64,000 nt of DNA from Chelonoidis abingdonii. Its lineage: Eukaryota > Chordata > Testudines > Testudinidae. A program made the translations under genes and the position numbers. Below the pieces are notes generated by a model, which had not been told where the DNA came from, did no database searches, and worked only from the letters and a program-made list of their open reading frames with translations. Location of the stretch: the NCBI RefSeq assembly GCF_003597395.2, contig NC_133773.1:67005770-67069769 (forward strand), read 5' to 3'. This document shows positions 57,346 to 64,000 of the stretch, in pieces (the first letter of the stretch is position 1; every line of letters begins with the position of its first letter).

Positions 57346-59446
57346 TCATGCAGCAGCCACACTGTGAGGTGAAGAGACTGCAGGTCCGGGTGGTGAAGCC
57401 TGCCGTGGTCCTGAGTTATGAGGTCTGGGTGGAGTGGTAGGGTAATTGGGTTGGCTATTGACAGGTCGAGCAACGTGGTGTATCAGTGCTGCCTGGACCA
57501 CGGTGGAGTGATCATGATGATGTACGCTCTGTCCCTGCGGAGTTTGAGCAGGATCCAATGAACCAGCAGGAATGATGGGAAGGCATAAAGGAGTTAGCCC
57601 TTCAATGGCATCAGGAAAGCATCAGAGATTGATCTCGGGGAGGGACCTTGGAAGGAGCAGAACATCTGGCATTTCCTGTTCTCGTGGTAAGCGAACAGGT
57701 CTATGTGGGGAAAAGTCCCCACTTCTGGAAAACAGAATGCATCACATTGGGGCAGAGCGACCACTTGTGAGACAGGAAAGACCTGCTGAGTCGAAGCGCC
57801 AAGGCGTTCCAAACGCCTGGGAGAAAGGACGCTACCAGATTTATCGAGTGGGCTATGCAAAATTCCCAAAGATAGATGGCTTCCTGACAAAAGGGGGAGG
57901 ACCATGTCCTTCCCTGGTTGTTTATGTAACACATGGCCATTGTGTTGGCTGTAAACACTGACACACCATGGCCTCGCTGCTGCTGCTGGAACCCCTGGCA
58001 CGCCAGGCGGACTACTCTCATTTCTGGACATTGATGTGGAATGCCAGCTCTGGAGAAGACCAAAGGCCTTAAGCTCGAAGGTGACAGAGGTGAGCACCCG
58101 AGCTGAGAGATGATGTGTCCGTCATCAGGGACAGTGAGGGATGGGGCGAATGGAACAGCATCCCTGCCCACACCAGGGAGGGAGTTAGCCACCATTCTAG
58201 GGAGGCTAGGGTGCTCAAGGGAATGGTGACTATTGTAACCTTTGGATCCCTGTCCGGGTAGTACGCCGAGTTGAGCCAAACTTGGAGAGGACGGAGGCAG
58301 AGCTTGGCGTGTTTGGTTAAACTTGCAGGTAGCCATGGGATCCAGGACACCGAGACAAGTGCGAGCCGAGGTCATTGGTAAAGTCGGTTGCCATCACCTG
58401 AAACTGTGGCTGTGGTAAGCAGGCTCCACTAGGTCGGAGACCAGGATAGCTCCTACGAAGTCTAATCTCTGCATGGGAACCAGAGTGGATTTTTCTATAG
58501 TGATCATCAGGCCTAGAGGTGTGAATAGGTCCTTGACGATGCCCACATGCTGAGTGATTTGTGTCTCTGAGTCTCCTCGGATAAGCCAATCGTCCAGATA
58601 CGGAAAAACGCATATCTGACGTCGGCGGAGGTAGACGGCGACTACGGCCATACACTTGGTCAATACCCATGGGGCTGTAGAAAGACCAAACAGCAGGATC
58701 GTAAACTGGAAGTACTGACGGTTGGCTAGAAAGTGGAGGTATCTCCTGTGTGGAGGGAAGATGGCGAGGTGAAAGTATGCATCCTTCATATCGACGGTAG
58801 CATACCAGTCTCCAGGATCCAAGGATGGGATAATGGTTCCCAGCGATACCATTCGTAACTTCAACCTCATCATAAACTGGTTGAGTCCTCGCAGGTCTAG
58901 GATAGGTCTGAGACCTCCGTTCGAGTTGGAGATTAGGGAATAACAGGAGTAAAACCCCTTGCCCCTTTTGTCCATCGGCATCTGCACCTCTTGTAAGAGG
59001 AATTGCTCGTGAGAGGGGTCCTTGAAGAGGGACAGGGTTGGAACAAATTGGAGGTGACACCCATACTCCACCATGCGTAGGACCCAGCGATCTGAAGTTA
59101 ACTGGGACCATGCCAGGAGGAAGTAGGAGTGGGATCCCAGCCTGTAACTGGTACGCCACCCTCGGGCACACCTTCGAAAGTTAGACTTTGGTCCCAGTGG
59201 TGATTGCAAGGGACCTTGATCTTGGCCCTCTAGGGCTTCTGACGGTTGTCTGCAATCACCTCGGCCACGCCGTCTGCCAAAGTCCTGTCTCTGGCTAGGC
59301 ACAGAGTACGGCGGTGTGGCTGGGGACGGAAAGGTCTGCGTTTGGTCGCCGGCGTATGCAAGCCGAGAGAGTGCATTAGGACCCTGTTGTCCTTCAGGCT
59401 TTGCAGCCTGGGGCTGTCTTTGCCGCGAAGAGGCCTTTACCATCAA
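57346..59446 (-). pseudogene. DIRS reverse transcriptase - RNase H - methyltransferase-like region
   Basis: The 350-codon frame 59,446-58,394 has GGLRPILDLRGLN (177-189), motif A ATVDMKDAYFH (216-226), motif B FGLSTAPW (253-260), and the catalytic YLDDWLIRG (283-291), so the RT core is intact. A frame change near 58,420 leads into 58,375-57,701, the RNase H region. It contains VRLACQGFQQ, then FTANTMAMCYINNQG (residues 141-155), where the usual Thr-Asp-Asn is Thr-Ala-Asn, and ALALRLSR (191-198), where the usual Ala-Asp is Ala-Leu. Two catalytic aspartates are therefore replaced. Downstream, in 58,097-57,594, IDLFAYHENRKCQMFCS matches the methyltransferase-like segment of DIRS. A stop replaces a Trp codon near 57,510. 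The region would copy the element RNA into cDNA. Confidence 0.85.
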
Positions 59447-61476
59447 ATGGTAAGTCCTGAATGGTATACTGCAGCTCCGGCCGGAGGTCTGAAACCTGTA
59501 GCCATGAGATGTGCCTCATGGCAACACCCTAGGCCAGAGTCCTGGCTGCTGAGTCTGCTCATCCAACGAGGCCTGGAGGGAAGCCCTGGCGACCTTTTTC
59601 CCTTCCTCCAAGAGGGCAGCCAACTCTTGGCGGCAGTCTTGAGGGAGAAGCTCCATAAACTTACCCACCGCCACCCAAGTGTTATAATTATAGCAGCTAA
59701 CAAGGCTTGGTGATTTGCCACCCAGAGCTGTAAGGCCCCTGCAGAGTACACCTTGCGGCGAGTAGGTTCATTCGCCTAGCCTCCTTAGATTTCGGGGCTG
59801 GCGCCTGCTGGCCATGCCATTCCCTCTCCTTAATGGACTGAACGACTAGTTAGCAGGGAGGAGGACAGACATACAAGTAGTTGTACCCCCTAGAGGGCAA
59901 CATATATTTACGCTTGACTCCCCTGGCCGCAGGAGGGATAGAGGCTGGGGGCTGCCATATAGTATCGGCATTCGCCTGGATGGTCCGAATAAATGGGTAG
60001 GGCTCCTCTAGTGGGGCAACCGCCGATAGAATGTCCACTACCGGGTCCTCTATCTCCAGGACCTCCTCCACTTGGAGGTCCATATTGAATGCTACCCTCC
60101 TTAGGAGGTCCTGATGGGCTCTCAGGTTGTTGGTGGGCACATCAGAATCATGGTCCTGAGCATAAGAGCTGTCTGCGTGGGATGACACTGATGCGTGTCT
60201 GGATGGCCATGGAGGTGCTGAAAAACCATGAGCAGAGTCTCTGACTCTATTGGACCTTGCTCAACTCAGCACCAGGGACCGGTACCAGGAGGCGTACCAG
60301 TACCTGGAATGAGATCCGGACCTGTGTCCAGAGTGGTGCCAGGAGGTCAACCGAGATCTCGAGGCTCGATATCGGGAGCAGCTACAGGAGTCACGGTAGC
60401 AGTGCCAGGAGCTGGAACAGTGCCGAGAGTAGCGGGTCAGCAAACGGGATACCGACCGGTGCGGCGAGTGCGACTGGTACCGAGGAGAACAATACCGGGA
60501 CTGCAAGTGGCGTTGGGAGCGGGAGTGCTGACGGGACCTGGAGCGTCTGCGGGACCGTGATCATGAACGGTGCTGCTCTGCTGTGCTGACAGAGGATGGT
60601 CGTATCAAGGGAGGCTTGCCAAGAGACTATTACCTGCACCGGTGGTGCCGGGGGTTCAGGCAGCATCGACTGTCATGGCAATGAGATCCCTCGCAGTTGG
60701 TAATGTCTGCGGTATGGAGGGAACAGTAAGCTCAACCACAGCGCATACCGGGGAGCTGTCAGGCACCGGATTCGATGGCCCTCATGGGACCAGGATCAAA
60801 GGTGCCGACGTCGTCAGTGCCTCAGCAGGTGTCGGTGCCAGGCGATTCGACTTAGACAGCCTCTCTGGTTGCGGTGCAGTTGGCATGGAAGCAGCAGGAG
60901 CAGGGAGCTCAACCACAGCGCACGCCGGGGAGCTGTCAGGCACTGGATTCAATGGCCCTCGTGGGATCGGGATCGACGGTGCTGATGTTGTCGGTGCCTC
61001 GGCAGGCGTCGGTACCGGGCGATCAGACTTAGACGAGCTCTCTGGCTGCGGTGCACTTGGCAGGGAAGCAGCAGGAGCAGGGAGCTCAACCACGGCACGT
61101 GCCAGGGAACTGTCAGGCACTGGCAGGAGGAGTCGTAGGCTTTCTCGACCTCAGAGAGAGGGAGCAGTGCCGAGTTGACTTCGGTGCCAGCAACGGCTGG
61201 TGCCGAGAGGCCTTGGCAGTATCGGCAGGATCCGGTGCCAAGGAGGCGCTTCTGCCCGCTGATTGACCAGTGCTCGGTGCCGAAGGAGGAGGTGTAAGTG
61301 AAAGTCCCGCTCCTTTTTGTTCTTGGCTTAAAAGTCTTGCAAATGGGGCACTTAGCTGTCAAGTGCGATTCCCCGAGGCACTTCAAATAGGAGTCATGCG
61401 GATCTCCTGTCGGCATCAGCTTGTGGCAGGCCGAGCACGGTTTAAAACCAAGTGAGCCGGGCATGAGCTCCGGCAC
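59400..61476 (-). pseudogene. DIRS gag-like ORF1, broken
   Basis: Starts at 61,476 with a Cys/His-rich segment: KPCSACHKLMP, then CLGESHLTAKCPICKTF, a zinc-knuckle-like arrangement. The middle contains 59-residue tandem repeats (61,120-60,730) rich in Pro, Ala and Ser, then an Arg/Ser-rich tract (60,506-60,261, many SRY/RSR words). The carboxy-terminal half continues at 60,188-59,850 (DLLRRVAFNMDLQVEEVLE). In another frame near 59,700-59,560 it gives WVAVGKFMELLPQDC and ALLEEGKKVARASLQA. It ends near 59,450. Several frame changes interrupt it. The product would package element RNA. The family assignment comes from its position and from the familiar carboxy-terminal block. Confidence 0.7.
60730..61110 (-). 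repeat. 177-bp in-frame tandem repeat in DIRS gag
   Basis: gctcaaccac recurs at 60,730, 60,907 and 61,084, giving two exact 177-bp spacings. As 177 is 59 codons, the repeat keeps the minus-strand frame. Each protein unit starts PDSS and runs through VVELPAPAAS and PTPAEA to PRGP. Confidence 0.88.
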
Positions 61477-61663
61477 CGGGTGTGGGGAAGGGGCTACTCC
61501 CTGAACCCCGCTAACTATTACTAAACTAACTATGCCAGTAAAGAAAAAACGTATAACTATATAAATATATATATAAAAGGATTATAACTATATACACAAA
61601 AACTACAAGTAGCTAGGGAAGTGGAGGTCAGCTAAGCCACGCTCCACTGTTCCAACGACCGAT

Positions 61664-61860
61664 ACGGGCGGTAAGAAAGAACTGAAGGGTGGCTGGGTCG
61701 GCAGGGGTATATATCCGACACCATAGCGGCGCTACTCCAGAGGGCGCCCAGCTGACCCACCGAGTGTTGCTAGGGTAAAAATCTTCCAACAAACGAGCAC
61801 GCGGCGCGCACACACCTAACTGGAATGGATATGAGCAAGCACTCAAAGAAGAAATGAGAG
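61664..61860. repeat. DIRS 5' inverted terminal repeat
   Basis: Inverse of 56,075-56,244 over about 170 bp. Shared words include gaactgaagggtggctgggt, gggtaaaaatcttccaac and taactggaatggatatgagc. It ends in a decayed aaagaagaa before the split host repeat resumes. Confidence 0.88.
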
Positions 61861-62200
61861 TTATTCCAGGTTAAAGCAGGCAACGTATATACACAAATGG
61901 GTTCAGTTTATGACTCCAAACAGTGACAGAGATGTAGCAGTAATCTCTCAGCATTGAATGTCTTTTTAGACCGAGGTTGACCCTGGGGATCTCTTGCTCT
62001 TGTTTCTTACCTCCAGCCCTTGCAAGAATCCAGACAGCAAAGAAATGAAAAATCTTCACTATATTAACAATCTTTATTTCTCTCTTTAAAGCTTCAAGCT
62101 TGTGGGACATACTTTCTCAAGTTATGGCATACATATCATGCTCAATGGGCCACAGTATGCTGCAGCAAAATTCAAATGATTCAGCATCAAATGAAAGTTT
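61861..62200. repeat. Older repeat, right part
   Basis: Continuation of the repeat interrupted by the DIRS element. gagttattccaggttaaagc and gtatatacacaaatg match 31,303-31,345. Confidence 0.5.
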
Positions 62201-62339
62201 GAGCACAGGTGGTCTTCCCCTTGGCATTCACAAGGTGGGAAGACAGAGCAGGCAGTAGAGACAGCCAAGAGACTGATTACAAAGGAAAAACAGACAGGAT
62301 GGGATCCCTACCTGGCAACATTATACCATTGCAATACGC

Positions 62340-62830
62340 ATTCCTAGGGTCTACATAGTAGCCCCATAAAGAGATAGATAGGTTGGCGAACCAAGACTCC
62401 TTCCCTGGAGGTGGGCAGTCTGCTGCAGTCAAAGGAGGAACAAGGAATAGGACACAAACGAAGTTAAGAAAATACCAAGTTAAGCAGACAGCCCACTACA
62501 ACAAAGGAGCCAAAAATATGAAGCCACTGCACATAGGTGAGGGGGTCTGGGGTCAGACATCAAACAGCTAAATAAAGCTATGACCAAAGGCAAAAGTCTA
62601 AGCTGCAGTGTGACACAGTGGTATCTACAGTGGTATTTACAGACACAGGACAGGAGTGGAGCTTAAACCAAAAACAACTTTGGAGTGATGAAAGACAGCT
62701 GGCACACCCAGACAAAGAGAACCCAGGCCAGGACGAGGCAGACTTAGAAAGATTCTCAGCCATTAGCTGGTCTAAGGTAGGAGTGCCAGAAGAAGCAAGG
62801 CATATGAGCAATAGAGTCGACCAATAGGAC
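62340..62830 (+). pseudogene. Gypsy-type integrase C-terminal remnant
   Basis: Frame 62,383-62,571 reads KLRKYQVKQTAHYNKGAKNM and then KPLHIGEGV. This is the end of a Gypsy integrase, where a K-x-x-Q-x-x-x-Y-N-K-G segment precedes a G-D/E-x-V strand. In the next frame, 62,618-62,827, VVFTDTGQEWSLNQKQLWSD fits the following block, where a T-D-T-G word precedes R-R-N-R in active copies; here the arginines are changed. It is the opposite orientation to the 54,250 fragment. The catalytic core is not present. Confidence 0.6.
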
Positions 62831-64000
62831 ACCACACAATGGAATGGAGGCAACAGATTGGAAGCAAGTATTCACCAACAGGAGAACATAAAGATGTCTG
62901 GGACTGATTCAAGACCAGGATATTTGAAGGAGTCAGAGACCTAACAGGTTGCAAGGTCATGTCCTTATAATGGGACATTTACTAGTAATAGTAATGGAAA
63001 CACTTGCACAAAAGACACAACATAAATTGTAAAAAGGAAAGATGTAGCAACTCACATGGAACTTGAAGGGAGGAACACAGATTGTAGAAAGGAAGAGTTT
63101 AGAGAACATTCCATGAAGTCAGTCTGTATTATAACATGCACATGACTAGAATGTTAGCTGAAGTTTGGGCATATCTTGAAAATAGTTCTTTCAATAAAGA
63201 GTAAGTTTAGTTTTTCAAGCATGGAATCCTTTCATGTTATATTACCTACCATGTGATACATGAAACACTATGGGTAAGATCCCGAGCCTATAAAGTCAAA
63301 GGAAGTTTTGCAATTGACTTCAATAGAGCTAGGATTTAACCCTGTGAGTATTCCCACTGAAGTCAGTTGGACTATGTAAAATTAAGTACAAGCATAAGTC
63401 TTTGAAGGACTGAGGCTTTTAGACAGTTTAGTTGTATGCACTTATCAGTTAATAAAAGAACAGTTTAAAACTGTGTGCAACAATGACAGGTGCTTGGAGA
63501 GAAAGTAAGCACACTGTTTAATCTGATTGAGCCTAATGTACGTGCAATTTCACTGAAATTAGCATTCTGGATCCGTGGGAATTAGTCACCTGCTGTGAAC
63601 TAAAGAAGATAATACCAAGCTTCTACTTTGGATGCTCTGCATCAGATTCACATGTCAAGGTTTAATTTTGTGTCTAACACATGAAATTCAAAGTCACTGC
63701 TACCCAAAGACAACTTCAAAAAGCTTACATTTTGATGCCTGGATGATATAGTGAAAGTTGAGTAACAAATGTACTATGGTTCACATTCACAGCTTAGAAA
63801 TATCTAATTGTTTATTTACCCTTGTCATAGTATTCTTTCTTCAATCTGAACCTTAGAGTCCAAAAAAGAGGTACTAGCATGAATTCTTCTAAGCTTAATT
63901 ACCAGGTTAGATCTGATACGCTGCCACCAATCAGGACTCTGAGTGCCTGATAAACTCTGGTCTCCCCAAAACCTTCCCTGGGGACCCCCAAGATCCAGAC
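62831..64000. other. Unique AT-rich sequence, no gene
   Basis: Around 63,270-63,370 the words attgacttcaatagagct and ccactgaagtcagttgg hint at a short foldback repeat. Nothing else is supportable. Confidence 0.45.

Larger units (their letters stand above)
56034..61860 (-). mobile_element. DIRS1-type tyrosine-recombinase retrotransposon, nearly complete, minus strand
   Basis: The order on the minus strand is: right inverted terminal repeat, gag-like region, RT, RNase H and a methyltransferase-like tail, tyrosine recombinase, a complementary internal region, and left inverted terminal repeat. Length is about 5.8 kb, normal for vertebrate DIRS. The terminal repeats (56,075-56,244 and 61,669-61,838) are inverted, not direct, which distinguishes DIRS from LTR elements. 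Such elements integrate through a recombinase without making a target duplication, and none is seen. Coding regions carry stops, frameshifts and altered catalytic residues, so the copy is dead. The surrounding sequence is an older repeat split by the insertion. Confidence 0.9.

Noticed and set aside
57572..57961. 129-codon plus-strand frame
   Set aside because: Antisense shadow of the DIRS RNase H region.
58394..59446. 350-codon minus-strand frame as a host gene
   Set aside because: It carries DIRS reverse-transcriptase motifs and lies between DIRS gag and recombinase sequence within inverted terminal repeats.
60570..61178. 202-codon plus-strand frame with repeated SSTTAHAGELSGTG words
   Set aside because: Antisense of the 177-bp gag tandem repeat; the repeat, not coding, keeps it open.
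1..64000. CRISPR arrays, operons, ribosome binding sites, phage modules
   Set aside because: No regularly spaced repeats or dense coding; composition and repeat content are those of a vertebrate nuclear genome.

Overview
The window looks like vertebrate intergenic or intronic DNA. It is AT-rich, contains no intact host gene, and is packed with old interspersed repeats. CR1-type LINE tails, MIR-like SINE pieces, a DIRS1-type tyrosine-recombinase retrotransposon, Penelope-like foldback insertions, hAT-type short elements with 8-bp target duplications, Gypsy integrase remnants and a tyrosine-recombinase/SGNH element occur together. That combination fits a non-avian sauropsid, most likely a turtle. 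The species call rests on family knowledge, not on a database search.

Layout. Bases 1-11,400 are dominated by an assembly problem. A run of 25 N at 6036-6060 separates two error-laden copies of the same ~5.1 kb (about 868-6035 and 6061-11,090). The collapsed locus contains a minus-strand R4/Dong-like LINE, flanked on both sides by (TA)n and led by a tRNA-like sequence. From 11.4 to 33 kb the sequence is mostly unique and AT-rich, with scattered CR1, MIR-like, hAT-type and palindromic repeats and a decayed LINE reverse transcriptase at 16.8-17.5 kb. From 33 to 47 kb there are solo-LTR-like elements, Penelope-like foldback insertions with 11-13 bp target duplications, a CR1 copy carrying two hAT insertions, and a three-level nest (Penelope-like element, then LTR, then hAT MITE) at 41,370-42,762. 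At 48.8-50.6 kb lies a broken plus-strand element with tyrosine-recombinase and SGNH-hydrolase remnants. From 54.2 to 63 kb a dense nest holds opposed Gypsy integrase tails, a LINE RT tail, and a nearly full-length minus-strand DIRS element (56,034-61,860) inserted into an older repeat.

All protein-coding signal belongs to transposable elements, and every one is disrupted by stops, frameshifts or changed catalytic residues. The DIRS copy retains gag, RT and YR regions, inverted terminal repeats and a complementary internal region. It has lost RNase H aspartates and apparently the recombinase tyrosine, so it should not be autonomous. No host exon, RNA gene, CRISPR array or prokaryotic feature is supported.
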